Source of the DNA: Acidovorax sp. 107
GTDB lineage: Bacteria > Pseudomonadota > Gammaproteobacteria > Burkholderiales > Burkholderiaceae_C
Assembly (NCBI RefSeq): GCF_003058055.1
Contig: NZ_QBTZ01000001.1
Location: 746,501-810,500, forward strand
Reading direction: 5' to 3'
DNA length: 64,000 nt
The notes beneath the pieces are model-generated. The model was not told the origin of the DNA and searched no databases. It was given only the letters and a program-made list of their open reading frames with translations. Both the position numbers and the translations under genes were made by a program. Of this stretch, positions 54,907 to 63,011 are shown piece after piece. Numbering within the stretch: the first letter of the stretch is position 1; each line of letters starts with the position of its first letter.

Positions 54907-56853
54907 CTACAGCAGGTGGTCCGGTGCCAAAGGGCCCAGCAGCTGCAGCATCAGCCGCAGCGGGGCACTGGCGTCGGGCTCGGTCGTGGCATCAGACAGT
55001 CCGCTGCCCTCGGGGGCGCGCCAGCGCAGTCCCTGGTCGGTGGTCTGCACCTGCCAGGCGGCTTCTTTCAGCGCCGTCTCAATCTGCGTGGTGGCGCGGC
55101 GCGACAGCTCCGTGCTGCGAATCAGCAGCGCCACTTCGGTGTTCTGCCGTTGCGAACGCATGTCCAGGTTCATCGATCCCACCGCGAGCAGCCGGCCGTC
55201 CACGATCAGCAGCTTGGAGTGCAGCATGGCGCGCGAGCCGCCTTGCGAACCCACAACACCCGCGCTGTGGTTGCCCATGCTGCCCGACACGCCCAGAGCT
55301 CCCCGCAGCACGCCGGGCAGTTCGCTGTGCATCTCGTACAGCTCAACCCCCATGGCTAGCAGCTGCGGCCGGTGGCGTGCGTAGCCGGCGTGGGCAATGG
55401 GCGCGTCGTTGGAGGCCAGCGAGTTGGTCAGCACCCGCACCCGCACGCCACGTGCCCGCGCGGCGGCAAAGGCGGCTTCCATGTCCGGCCCGGGCACAAA
55501 GTAGGGCGAGATGATGAGCAGGTCGCGCCGCGCCTGGCCCATGAGCTGCAGCAGCCCGTCCACCACGGTATCGGTCTGCGCTTCGGTGGCTTCGGGGCCT
55601 GTGCGGGGGTTGTCCGGGGACGCGCTGGCTAAAGAAGGGGCGGGGGGGCTGACGGCCACGGGGGGGGCTGTGGATGCCGCCGCGCGGCTTGCCACCGGTG
55701 CTGTGCGCGAGCCCGAGACCAGGGCGGCGGCAGCGGCCTTGGGGCCATTGCTGGTGCCTGTTGCGGCACCAACGGCGCCCGGGCCTGGCGGCGGCAGCGT
55801 TGCACCGGGGGCGGGGGAAGCCCCGTTGCCCGCACCGACGCCTTCGGCCGGTATCTTGGCCGGCTGGTCCACCAGCACCGCCGCTGCGGCCCACACGAAG
55901 GGCGTGCGCTCCAGGTCCATGGGCTCGTAGTTCCAGATGCGTGCGCGCTGCGCAGCGCTGGTGCCCGGGTCCACAGGGGGCGGCTGGCGGTCAGGGGCCG
56001 TGGTGCCGCCCTGGCCTGCGACGCGACGTCTTCGGCCTTCGTCAGCCGCACGAATGCTGTCGCGCAGGTGGTCGAGCTCGCTTTGGGTGATGAGCGACTG
56101 CACGGGATAGGCGCGCTCGTTGTTCCAGTAGCTGTCAAAGCTGCGGGACAGGTCCCGCACGATGGGGCCTGCGGCCAGCACATCCAGGTCCACGAAATTG
56201 CCCGAATCGGCGTTGCCAAAATAGGCATCGCCCAGGTTGCGCCCCCCGGTCACGGCCATGGCGTTGTCGGCAATGAAGAGCTTGTTGTGCATGCGCTGCT
56301 GCACGCGCGAGAAGTCGCCCAGCAGGCCCAGCATGCGGCCGATGGGTGACCCCCTGGCTCCCGTGACGGGGTTGAACATGCGCATCTCGATGTTGGGTAC
56401 AAAGGCCAGCCGCATCACCTGCGCGTCGCGTCCCGTGCTGTGGAAGTCGTCCAGCAGCACGCGCACACGCACGCCGCGCTGGGCGGCAGCCACCACGCTG
56501 AGCAGCAAGCGCTCGCTGCTGGCGTCTGCATGGATGGCGTAGTACTGCAGGTCCAGGGTTTTCTGGGCCGCGTCCACCAGGGCCAGGCGGCTGCTGTAGG
56601 CGGCTTGCGGGCCGCTGAGCAGTGCAAACCCCGAAGCGTGCCGCGCCCCCTCGGCGGTCCTGCGGGCAGCCACTAGCTGGCCCAGCGGGGTATCGGCGGG
56701 GGTCACCCAGGCTGTCGACACCGGGCGATCTACATCCTTGGGCAGGCCCGCGCAGCCCGCAAGGGCCATGGCGACCACCACCATGACCATACCCAGCCAG
56801 CCGGGGCGGGCCCGCTGGGGCAGGGTGGAGGACGGGGAAGGCAAAGACAACAT
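54907..56853 (-). CDS. Phospholipase D / cardiolipin synthase-family lipoprotein
   Basis: 648 residues with a lipobox signal peptide (MVMVVVAMALAGC). Two HKD motifs are seen: HNKLFIADNAMAVTGGRNLG and HSKLLIVDGRLLAVGSMNLD. Upstream AAYSSRLALVDAAQKTLDLQ and RVRVLLDDFHSTG belong to the first PLD domain. The two halves are separated by a long Ala/Pro/Gly-rich insertion (about residues 325-425), probably a flexible linker. The family includes cardiolipin synthase C-like phosphatidyltransferases. It converges on dusC with a 5-base gap. Whether it makes cardiolipin or hydrolyses lipid is not settled by sequence. Confidence 0.87.
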   Translation of the reverse strand: MLSLPSPSSTLPQRARPGWLGMVMVVVAMALAGCAGLPKDVDRPVSTAWVTPADTPLGQLVAARRTAEGARHASGFALLSGPQAAYSSRLALVDAAQKTLDLQYYAIHADASSERLLLSVVAAAQRGVRVRVLLDDFHSTGRDAQVMRLAFVPNIEMRMFNPVTGARGSPIGRMLGLLGDFSRVQQRMHNKLFIADNAMAVTGGRNLGDAYFGNADSGNFVDLDVLAAGPIVRDLSRSFDSYWNNERAYPVQSLITQSELDHLRDSIRAADEGRRRRVAGQGGTTAPDRQPPPVDPGTSAAQRARIWNYEPMDLERTPFVWAAAAVLVDQPAKIPAEGVGAGNGASPAPGATLPPPGPGAVGAATGTSNGPKAAAAALVSGSRTAPVASRAAASTAPPVAVSPPAPSLASASPDNPRTGPEATEAQTDTVVDGLLQLMGQARRDLLIISPYFVPGPDMEAAFAAARARGVRVRVLTNSLASNDAPIAHAGYARHRPQLLAMGVELYEMHSELPGVLRGALGVSGSMGNHSAGVVGSQGGSRAMLHSKLLIVDGRLLAVGSMNLDMRSQRQNTEVALLIRSTELSRRATTQIETALKEAAWQVQTTDQGLRWRAPEGSGLSDATTEPDASAPLRLMLQLLGPLAPDHLL

Positions 56854-56983
56854 GGCGCGATTGTGACCGTGGAGCCGCTGGGCTCAGGTATAGCCGCACG
56901 CCGGTCGATGCGCTGTCGGACAGGGCGCCAAGGCGACGGCCAGGGGCCCCGTCTCGGGGTAAAGCCGTCGCAGGGGTGGGCTG

Positions 56984-58186
56984 CTACCAGCTCACTTCGC
57001 GGTCTGGCGTGGCACTGATCTTGTGGATGCTCAGGTCGGCGCCGTCAAACTCTTCTTCCTGCGTCAGTCGGATGCCCACCGTCTGCTTGAGGATGCCGTA
57101 CACCACCACGCCGCCGAAAAGGGCCCACACCACGCCCAGGCCTGTGCCGATGAGTTGTGCCGACAGGCTGACCCCGCCCAGCCCGCCCAATGCCTTGCTG
57201 CCAAACAGGCCGGCAGCCAAGCCGCCCCAGGTACCGCACAGCCCGTGCAGCGGCCACACGCCCAGCACATCGTCGATCTTCCATTTGTTCTGGGTCAGGG
57301 TGAACATCAGCACAAAAATGGCCCCGGCCACCGCGCCGACCACCAGCGCACCCAGCGGGTGCATGAGGTCCGAGCCCGCACACACGGCCACCAGACCCGC
57401 CAGCGGGCCGTTGTGCACAAAGCCGGGGTCGTTCTTGCCCAGCACCAGGGCGGCCAGCGTGCCGCCTACCATGGCCATCAGCGAGTTCACTGCCACCAGG
57501 CCTGAGAGCTTGTCCACGGTTTGCGCGCTCATCACATTGAAGCCAAACCAGCCCACCACCAGCACCCAGGCGCCCAGTGCCAGGAACGGAATGTTGGACG
57601 GCGGGTGGGCCGAGATCGCGCCATCCTTGCGGTAGCGGTTGGCGCGCGAGCCCAGCAAGATCACCGCCGGCAGTGCAATCCAGCCGCCCATGGCGTGCAC
57701 CACCACCGAGCCGGCAAAGTCGTGAAACTCCTCACCCGTGATGGCCTTGATCCAGCCCTGCACGCCAAAATGCTGGTTCCATGCAATGCCCTCAAAAAAC
57801 GGGTACACAAAGCCCACGATGACCGCCGTTGCCAGCAGTTGAGGCCAGAACTTGGCGCGCTCTGCAATGCCGCCCGACACGATGGCCGGAATGGCCGCCG
57901 CAAAGGTGAGCAAAAAGAAGAACTTGACCAGCGCATAGCCGCTTTGCTGCACCAGCGACTCTGCGCCGATGAAAAAATGCGTGCCGTAGGCCACGGTGTA
58001 GCCCACCACAAAATAAACCACGGTGGACACCGAGAAGTCCACCAGGATCTTGACCAGCGCATTTACCTGGTTCTTTTTGCGGACCGTACCCAGTTCCAAA
58101 AACGCAAACCCGGCGTGCATGGCCAACACCATGATCGCCCCGAGCAAGATGAACAAGGCATCCGTGCCCTGTTTGAGTGCTTCCAT
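56984..58186 (-). CDS. amt: Ammonium transporter Amt
   Basis: Trimeric ammonium channel of 400 residues with eleven transmembrane helices. Hallmarks are GTDALFILLGAIMVLAMHAG FAFLELG, GGIAERAKFW, the pore-histidine helix EFHDFAGSVVVHAMGGWIAL, LALGAWVLVVGWFGFNVMS and HPLGALVVGAVAG. The start at 58186 has GAGGACG before it and begins directly with the first periplasmic segment. A sigma-54 promoter and an NtrC-like site lie upstream. No glnK gene adjoins it inside the window, unlike the usual glnK-amtB pair. Confidence 0.94.
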   Translation of the reverse strand: MEALKQGTDALFILLGAIMVLAMHAGFAFLELGTVRKKNQVNALVKILVDFSVSTVVYFVVGYTVAYGTHFFIGAESLVQQSGYALVKFFFLLTFAAAIPAIVSGGIAERAKFWPQLLATAVIVGFVYPFFEGIAWNQHFGVQGWIKAITGEEFHDFAGSVVVHAMGGWIALPAVILLGSRANRYRKDGAISAHPPSNIPFLALGAWVLVVGWFGFNVMSAQTVDKLSGLVAVNSLMAMVGGTLAALVLGKNDPGFVHNGPLAGLVAVCAGSDLMHPLGALVVGAVAGAIFVLMFTLTQNKWKIDDVLGVWPLHGLCGTWGGLAAGLFGSKALGGLGGVSLSAQLIGTGLGVVWALFGGVVVYGILKQTVGIRLTQEEEFDGADLSIHKISATPDREVSW

Positions 58187-58259
58187 AACGTCCTCGCGAT
58201 AGTGATTGATCGACTCTGGTGCGTTTTCGTCGGACGCCACAGATTTGCACCAAGTTGAA

Positions 58260-58275
58260 GCAAGAAGCGCGCCAA
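58260..58275 (-). promoter_or_regulatory. Sigma-54 (RpoN) promoter of amt
   Basis: On the minus strand TTGGCGCGCTTCTTGC matches the -24/-12 consensus TGGCACG-N4-TTGC with one difference, with the invariant GG and GC ten bases apart. Transcription would begin near 58247, about 60 bases before the amt start. Nitrogen control of amt by RpoN and NtrC is established in proteobacteria. Confidence 0.75.
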
Positions 58276-58286
58276 GAGTTGGTGCA
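58268..58286 (-). promoter_or_regulatory. NtrC-like site overlapping the amt promoter
   Basis: On the minus strand TGCACCA-ACTCT-TGGCGCG resembles the NtrC consensus TGCACYA-N5-TRGTGCA with two mismatches. A further GGTGCA half-site lies just upstream. Its overlap with the -24 element is unusual for an activator site, so it may instead fine-tune, or only the upstream half-sites may be used. Confidence 0.4.
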
Positions 58287-58344
58287 GCACTTTGCACCGA
58301 ATTGGGGCTCTGCGCGCACCCATGGGTTTGCCGGTGGTTGATAA

Positions 58345-58359
58345 ATACTGTATAAATAA
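58345..58359. promoter_or_regulatory. Left half of a LexA box split by IS insertion
   Basis: ATACTGT followed by the target-duplication copy ATAAATAA (58352-58359). Joined to the right half at 59456 it would read TACTGTATAAATAAACAGTA, a perfect CTGT-N8-ACAG SOS box. The right arm here is replaced by IS sequence. Confidence 0.7.
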
Positions 58360-59447
58360 AAGGGGTATCTATTTAGCTCCAGTGGCATCAGAATAGCTGG
58401 ATGGAAACCCAGATGCTAACGCCAACTCCTGGACAGGACTACCCTCGCACCTGGAACGAATTTCTTGACTGGTTTGCCACCGAAGAGGCCTGCCAGGCGT
58501 TCCTGGAGAAGCTTCGCTGGCCCCAAGGCTTCGTCTGCCCGCGTTGCGGCAACGCTGGTGATGTGTACCGCGCCAGCCGCACTCGCCTGATGTGCCGCTC
58601 ATGCCAGTATCAAGGCACAGTGACCTCTGGGACCATCTTTGACAAGACGCGCACACCGCTGCGTGTCTGGCTGGCTGCAGCTTGGTACCTGACCAATCAG
58701 AAACAAGGCGTGAGCGCCCTGGGGCTGCAGCGCGTATTGGGCTTGGGGAGTTACCAGACGGCCTGGACCATGCTGCACCGGTTCCGACGCGCCATGGTTC
58801 GCCCGGGCCGGGACAAGCTCAAGGGGCTTGTGGAGGTGGATGAAACGTACCTGTCCATTACGGATCGCAAAAATCCCGCCACCCTTGCAGGGCGCAAGAG
58901 CAGCACCACCAAAGTGTTGATGGTCATGGCGGTGGAGATCGTGGAGCCCAAGGGGTTCGGGCGCATCCGGTTGCGCCGCATCGACCGAGACTCCGCCACC
59001 CACGTCATCCCCTTTGTGCAGGAAGTGGTCGAGCCCGGAGCCCAGGTCCGCACGGATGGTTCGGCGGCATACCGCGCTCTGGGAGAGCTGGGTTACACCC
59101 ACCAGCGCACCGTCATGCTCGGCTCGGGCGTACCTGCCCATGTCTGCATGGCGGGAGTGCACCGGGTCGCCTCGCTGGTACAGCGCTGGGTGCTGGGAAC
59201 GCACCACGGTTCTGTGCAGCCAGAGCACCTGGATGCCTACCTCGATGAATTCGTGTTCCGCTTCAACCGGCGCACATCCAGCTCGCGCGGGATGCTGTTT
59301 TACCGCTTGCTGCAGCAAGCGGTGGTCACGCCGCCAGTGACGTATGGGGATGTCGTGAGCAAGAATACCGGGGAGAGGCAATCGGATACCATTGCTGGAT
59401 GAAATCACAGTATCAACGGAGCTACTGGAGCTAAGCAGATACCCCTT
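58360..59447 (+). mobile_element. IS1595-family insertion sequence, intact, 1088 bp
   Basis: Terminal inverted repeats: AAGGGGTATCTATTTAGCTC on the left and the reverse complement of the right end, AAGGGGTATCTGCTTAGCTC, match at 18 of the first 20 positions and continue CAGT. The element is flanked by a perfect 8-bp direct repeat ATAAATAA (58352-58359 and 59448-59455), the target-duplication length of the IS1595 family. A single full-length transposase gene fills it, so it is probably active or recent. Confidence 0.92.
58401..59402 (+). CDS. IS1595-family transposase (ISXO2-like DDE)
   Basis: 333 residues. An N-terminal zinc ribbon has cysteine pairs FVCPRCGNAG and LMCRSCQYQG. The ISXO2-like transposase domain begins near KLKGLVEVDETYLSITDRKN (first acidic catalytic residue), continues with VRTDGSAAYRALGELGYTHQ (second) and ends with the PEHLDAYLDEFVFRFNRR segment. 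The frame is intact. Histidine and glutamate positions near HRVASLVQRW correspond to the region where some members carry the third catalytic residue. Confidence 0.93.
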   Translation: METQMLTPTPGQDYPRTWNEFLDWFATEEACQAFLEKLRWPQGFVCPRCGNAGDVYRASRTRLMCRSCQYQGTVTSGTIFDKTRTPLRVWLAAAWYLTNQKQGVSALGLQRVLGLGSYQTAWTMLHRFRRAMVRPGRDKLKGLVEVDETYLSITDRKNPATLAGRKSSTTKVLMVMAVEIVEPKGFGRIRLRRIDRDSATHVIPFVQEVVEPGAQVRTDGSAAYRALGELGYTHQRTVMLGSGVPAHVCMAGVHRVASLVQRWVLGTHHGSVQPEHLDAYLDEFVFRFNRRTSSSRGMLFYRLLQQAVVTPPVTYGDVVSKNTGERQSDTIAG

Positions 59448-59462
59448 ATAAATAAACAGTAT
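59448..59462. promoter_or_regulatory. Right half of the split LexA box
   Basis: Target-duplication copy ATAAATAA (59448-59455) followed by ACAGTAT (59456-59462). The left arm is now CCTT from the insertion sequence instead of CTGT. It lies 34 bases before the radical SAM start codon, a position where a bound repressor would block transcription. Confidence 0.7.
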
Positions 59463-59495
59463 CATCAACCGATCTCAACCCATTTGTTGCTCGCC

Positions 59496-60761
59496 ATGAG
59501 CCCATCCCCCGTCCCCGACGACGACCTGCCTGCACCGCCGCAGGAGATCCGCATCCCGCTGCAAGCCATTCGGGGGCGGGGTGCGGCCACGGCCATGGCG
59601 CACCGTTTTGCCAAAGACCAGCGCGAACGGGCGGACGATGGGTGGGGCCCTCTGCGGCCCCTTGGCGAGGCGCTGGGCCTGGAGCATGGCGGCGCGGAGC
59701 AAGCGGGTGCGCTGAACGGCGCGGTGGCTGGGGGTGGTGATGGATGGAGCGATGGATGGGATGGGGGTGACGGGGACAGTCGCTCCAGCCCCTCACCCGC
59801 CACCCGGGTGCATTTTGAGACCGCGCGCAGCGCCTTGTGTGCCAATGACTCGCCGGACATCTTCTTCGAGCTTTCGGTCAATCCCTACCGGGGCTGCGAG
59901 CACGGCTGCATCTACTGCTACGCCCGACCCACGCACAGCTACCTCAATTTTTCACCCGGGCTCGACTTTGAGACGCAGATCGTGGCCAAGCACAATATTG
60001 CGCAGGTGCTGCGTCAAGAGCTTGCGCAGCCGCGCTATGTACCGCGCCTGCTCAATATCGGCTCGGCCACCGACTGCTACCAGCCCGTGGAGCGTGACCT
60101 GAAGCTCACGCGCAGCGTGATCGAGGTGATGCGCGAGGCCCGGCACCCGTTCTCGCTGATCACAAAATCCAGCGGTGTGGAGCGCGATCTCGATTTGCTC
60201 GCCCCGCTGGCCGCACAGCGCCTGGCAGCGGTGTACGTCACCATCACCACACTCGACGCCACGCTGGCCCGGCGCATGGAGCCCCGTGCTGCTGCGCCCC
60301 ACCGGCGGCTGCGCACCATCCGTGCCCTGGCTGAGGCAGGAGTGCCGGTGGGCGTGAGCGTGGCGCCCCAGATACCCTTCATCACCGAAGACATGGAACA
60401 CGTGCTGGAGGCCGCGCGCGACGCTGGAGCGCGCACCGCGTTCTACACCGTGCTGCGGCTGCCGTGGGAGCTGGATGCGTTGTTTCGCGAATGGCTCACG
60501 GTGCACTACCCCCAGCGCGCGACGCGCGTCATGGCGCGGGTGCAAGACCTGCACCACCTCACCGAAGCCCAACGCGCCGCGGGCAAGGCCTATGACAGCG
60601 ACTTTGTGACCCGCATGAAGGGCAGCGGGCTGTGGGCCGACCTGCTGCGCCAGCGCTTTGCCAACACCTGCCGCCGCCTGGGTCTCAACCGCGAGCGTGA
60701 GGGGCTGGACCTGGGGCAGTTCAGGCCGGGGCTGCTGAAGGGGCAGGACAGCCTCTTCTAG
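59496..60761 (+). CDS. PA0069/Rv2578c-family radical SAM protein (SplB-related)
   Basis: About 421 residues. The radical SAM cluster motif is CEHGCIYCYARPTH, with the C-x3-C-x2-C spacing, preceded by FFELSVNPYRG. Further family segments are LNIGSATDCYQPVERDLKLT, FSLITKSSGVERDLDLL, YVTITTLDATLARRMEPRAA and GVSVAPQIPFITEDMEHVLE. The family is related to spore photoproduct lyase, a DNA repair enzyme, but has no proven reaction. The N-terminal ~110 residues include a Gly/Asp/Trp-rich low-complexity stretch. ATG 59496 is chosen; a TTG at 59484 is possible. An IS1595-type element interrupts what looks like its SOS operator. Confidence 0.88.
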   Translation: MSPSPVPDDDLPAPPQEIRIPLQAIRGRGAATAMAHRFAKDQRERADDGWGPLRPLGEALGLEHGGAEQAGALNGAVAGGGDGWSDGWDGGDGDSRSSPSPATRVHFETARSALCANDSPDIFFELSVNPYRGCEHGCIYCYARPTHSYLNFSPGLDFETQIVAKHNIAQVLRQELAQPRYVPRLLNIGSATDCYQPVERDLKLTRSVIEVMREARHPFSLITKSSGVERDLDLLAPLAAQRLAAVYVTITTLDATLARRMEPRAAAPHRRLRTIRALAEAGVPVGVSVAPQIPFITEDMEHVLEAARDAGARTAFYTVLRLPWELDALFREWLTVHYPQRATRVMARVQDLHHLTEAQRAAGKAYDSDFVTRMKGSGLWADLLRQRFANTCRRLGLNREREGLDLGQFRPGLLKGQDSLF

Positions 60762-60822
60762 ATCCCGTGCCTTTCTATGTGCACTGTGGACTGCCCGCCG
60801 CAGGCCGCAATGCGTTGCCTCG

Positions 60823-61911
60823 TCAGCCCCCCCACACCCGCTGCACCACCTGCGTGTACAGCGGAATGCCCACCAGGATGTTCAGCGGAAACGTCACCCC
60901 CAGCGAGAGGCTCACGTACAGCGACGGGTCGGCTTCGGGGATGGCATAGCGCACCACCGCAGGCACCGCGATGTACGACGCGCTGGCGGCCAACACCATG
61001 AGCAGCACTGCATCCCCCGTGGGCACCTGCAGCAGCCAGGCCAGCGCCAGGGCCAGGCAGGCGTGCGTCAGCGGCCCCAGCACCGCGTAGGCCAGCAGCC
61101 AGGGTGACTGCTTGCGCACCGCAGGCAGGTTGCGCGCGGTGGACAAGCCCATGTCCAGCAAGAACAGGCACAGCATGCCCTTGAACAGGTCGCCCGAGAA
61201 CGGTTGCATGGCCGCCTTGCCGGCATCGCCAGTCACCATGCCGATTACCATGGCGCCCAGCAGCAGCAACTGGGTGCCGTCGGTGAACGACTCGTGCAGG
61301 ATCTTGCCCACCGACAGGTGAGTCCCTGGCTTGCCAGGTGCGCCGCCTGCGCTGCCGCCAGCCAGTGCTGGGCCCCCTGCCGACGCCATGGTGACCACCG
61401 GTTGCACGCGCAGGAGGGGGCTTGAGGCGTTGACTTCCAACGACTGAGCCACCGACTGCCGCTGCCGCATCGCATTGGCCAGCATCACCGCCAGGATGAT
61501 GGCGGGCGACTCCATCAGCGCCATGGCTGCCGCCATGTAGCCGCCGTAGGCAATGTGCTGTGACTCCAGGTACTGTGTGGCCGTCACAAAGGTCACGGCG
61601 CTGACCGATCCGTAGGTGGCTGCGACCGCTGCTGCGTTAAAGCCCGACAGCACACGCCGCAGCAGCGCATAGCCCACCAGCGGCACCACCACGGCCAACA
61701 GCACCGCCAGCCCCAGACTGCTGGCCACACTGGGTGTCAGGCCCGAGGCCGCTAATGCAAACCCGCCTTTCAGGCCTAGCGCCATTAGCAGGTAGATGGA
61801 CAAGAACTTCGAGATCGCCGCCGGCATCTCCAAGTTGGATCGGACCAGGCCCGCAAACACTCCCAGGGCAAAAAACAAAATCGCAGGGTCCAGCAAGCTT
61901 TGCATCATCAA
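60823..61911 (-). CDS. Sodium-dependent bicarbonate transporter family permease, SbtA-like
   Basis: 362 residues, about ten transmembrane helices in two inverted halves. It begins LLDPAILFFALGVFAGLVRS and has YGSVSAVTFVTATQYLESQ, MALMESPAIILAVMLANAMR and AASASYIAVPAVVRYAIPEA, all conserved in SbtA/DUF897. A Gly/Ala-rich cytoplasmic loop separates the halves. SbtA imports bicarbonate in cyanobacteria; in heterotrophic proteobacteria its role is not established and other anions are possible. It is divergent from a LysR gene whose product resembles CbbR/CmpR regulators, matching the usual carbon-concentration context. Confidence 0.87.
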   Translation of the reverse strand: MMMQSLLDPAILFFALGVFAGLVRSNLEMPAAISKFLSIYLLMALGLKGGFALAASGLTPSVASSLGLAVLLAVVVPLVGYALLRRVLSGFNAAAVAATYGSVSAVTFVTATQYLESQHIAYGGYMAAAMALMESPAIILAVMLANAMRQRQSVAQSLEVNASSPLLRVQPVVTMASAGGPALAGGSAGGAPGKPGTHLSVGKILHESFTDGTQLLLLGAMVIGMVTGDAGKAAMQPFSGDLFKGMLCLFLLDMGLSTARNLPAVRKQSPWLLAYAVLGPLTHACLALALAWLLQVPTGDAVLLMVLAASASYIAVPAVVRYAIPEADPSLYVSLSLGVTFPLNILVGIPLYTQVVQRVWGG

Positions 61912-61955
61912 CTCCTTGTTGGGGGCCGATGCTAGGGGTGTGCGGGTGCAAAGTA

Positions 61956-61965
61956 AAATCGATTT
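61956..61965. promoter_or_regulatory. AAATCGATTT palindrome in the sbtA-lysR intergenic region
   Basis: A 10-base perfect palindrome midway between the two divergent starts. It could be part of a LysR-type site together with the palindrome at 61980, which is 24 bases away, but no T-N11-A spacing check was decisive. Confidence 0.3.
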
Positions 61966-61979
61966 GAATGCGGTTATCT

Positions 61980-61995
61980 ATAGATAAAAATCTAT
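61980..61995. promoter_or_regulatory. Candidate LysR-type operator overlapping its own start codon
   Basis: ATAGAT-AAAA-ATCTAT, a perfect 6+6 palindrome with a 4-base centre, contains the T-N11-A form expected for LysR regulators and ends in the ATG of the lysR gene. Binding here would explain negative autoregulation and, through the 68-base gap, control of the divergent transporter. Confidence 0.5.
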
Positions 61996-62893
61996 GAACA
62001 TCACCTTTCGCCAGTTGCGGCTGTTCCTGGCGCTGGCCGAGACGGGCAGCGTCAGCGCCGCTGCCAAGGTCATGCATGTCACGCAGCCCACGGCCTCCAT
62101 GCAGTTGCGTGAGGTGACCCAGGCCGTGGGCCTGCCGCTGTACGAGGTGGTCTCACGCCGTGTACACCTGACCGAGGCGGGACAGGCCCTGGCCCGCACT
62201 GCGCGTGCCATTGCGGGCGAGTGGGATGCGTTCGAGCAGCGCGTGTCGGGCGCCAAGGGCCTCACCAGCGGGCGCCTCAAGGTCGCCGTGGTCAGCACCG
62301 CCAAATACTTTGTGCCCCGCCTGCTGGGCAGCTTCTGCAAGCTGCACCCGCAGATCGATATCTCGCTGGAGGTCCTCAACCGCGACCACGTCATTTCCCG
62401 CCTGCGCAGCAACCTGGACGACCTCTACGTCATGTCCATGCCGCCTGCGGATTTGCCGCTGGAGGACCAGATCCTCATGCCCAACCCGCTGGTTGTCATC
62501 GCCCCCGCCGGCCACCCCCTGGCCGCCAAAAAACGCATCAAGCTCGCGCAATTGCAGACGGAGCGTTTCATCCTGCGCGAAAAAGGCTCCGGCACCCGCA
62601 TGGCCACTGACGCCCACCTGCGCCAACTGGGCTTTGCGCCCAGCGCATTGCTGGAGCTGGGCAGCAACGAAGCCATCAAGGAGTCGGTGGAGGGCCAGCT
62701 GGGCGTCTCCATCGTCTCCCACCACGCCCTGGGGCCGCACCACGAGGGGCTTGCCGTGCTCAACGTGCAGGGCTTTCCCATCCAGTCGCAGTGGCACCTG
62801 GTTTGGCCCAAGGGCAAGCAGCTGTCACCCATTGCCGAGGTGTTCCGGGCGCATCTGGTGGGAGAGGTGGAGGGCTGGATGGCATTGCGGTAA
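61994..62893 (+). CDS. LysR-family regulator, CbbR/CmpR-like
   Basis: 299 residues. The N-terminal helix-turn-helix is FRQLRLFLALAETGSVSAAA KVMHVTQPTASMQLREV. The effector-binding domain contains LKVAVVSTAKYFVPRLLGSF, SLEVLNRDHVISRLRSNLDD LYVM and SNEAIKESVEGQLGVSIVSH. The N(R/D)-x-V-I-x-R-L pattern is characteristic of CbbR/CmpR/RbcR. Divergent from the SbtA-like gene with an 82-base gap, so it probably controls it. Confidence 0.9.
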   Translation: MNITFRQLRLFLALAETGSVSAAAKVMHVTQPTASMQLREVTQAVGLPLYEVVSRRVHLTEAGQALARTARAIAGEWDAFEQRVSGAKGLTSGRLKVAVVSTAKYFVPRLLGSFCKLHPQIDISLEVLNRDHVISRLRSNLDDLYVMSMPPADLPLEDQILMPNPLVVIAPAGHPLAAKKRIKLAQLQTERFILREKGSGTRMATDAHLRQLGFAPSALLELGSNEAIKESVEGQLGVSIVSHHALGPHHEGLAVLNVQGFPIQSQWHLVWPKGKQLSPIAEVFRAHLVGEVEGWMALR

Positions 62894-63011
62894 TTGCGCA
62901 CCCTGCGGGCTCGCCGACGGAGGGGCCCTTGGTGATGACTGTGGGGGCACTTAACGCCAAATGCCGTGCTGCCAGCAAAGGGACGGCGCCGCCACAAGCC
63001 GGTGTTCGGTC

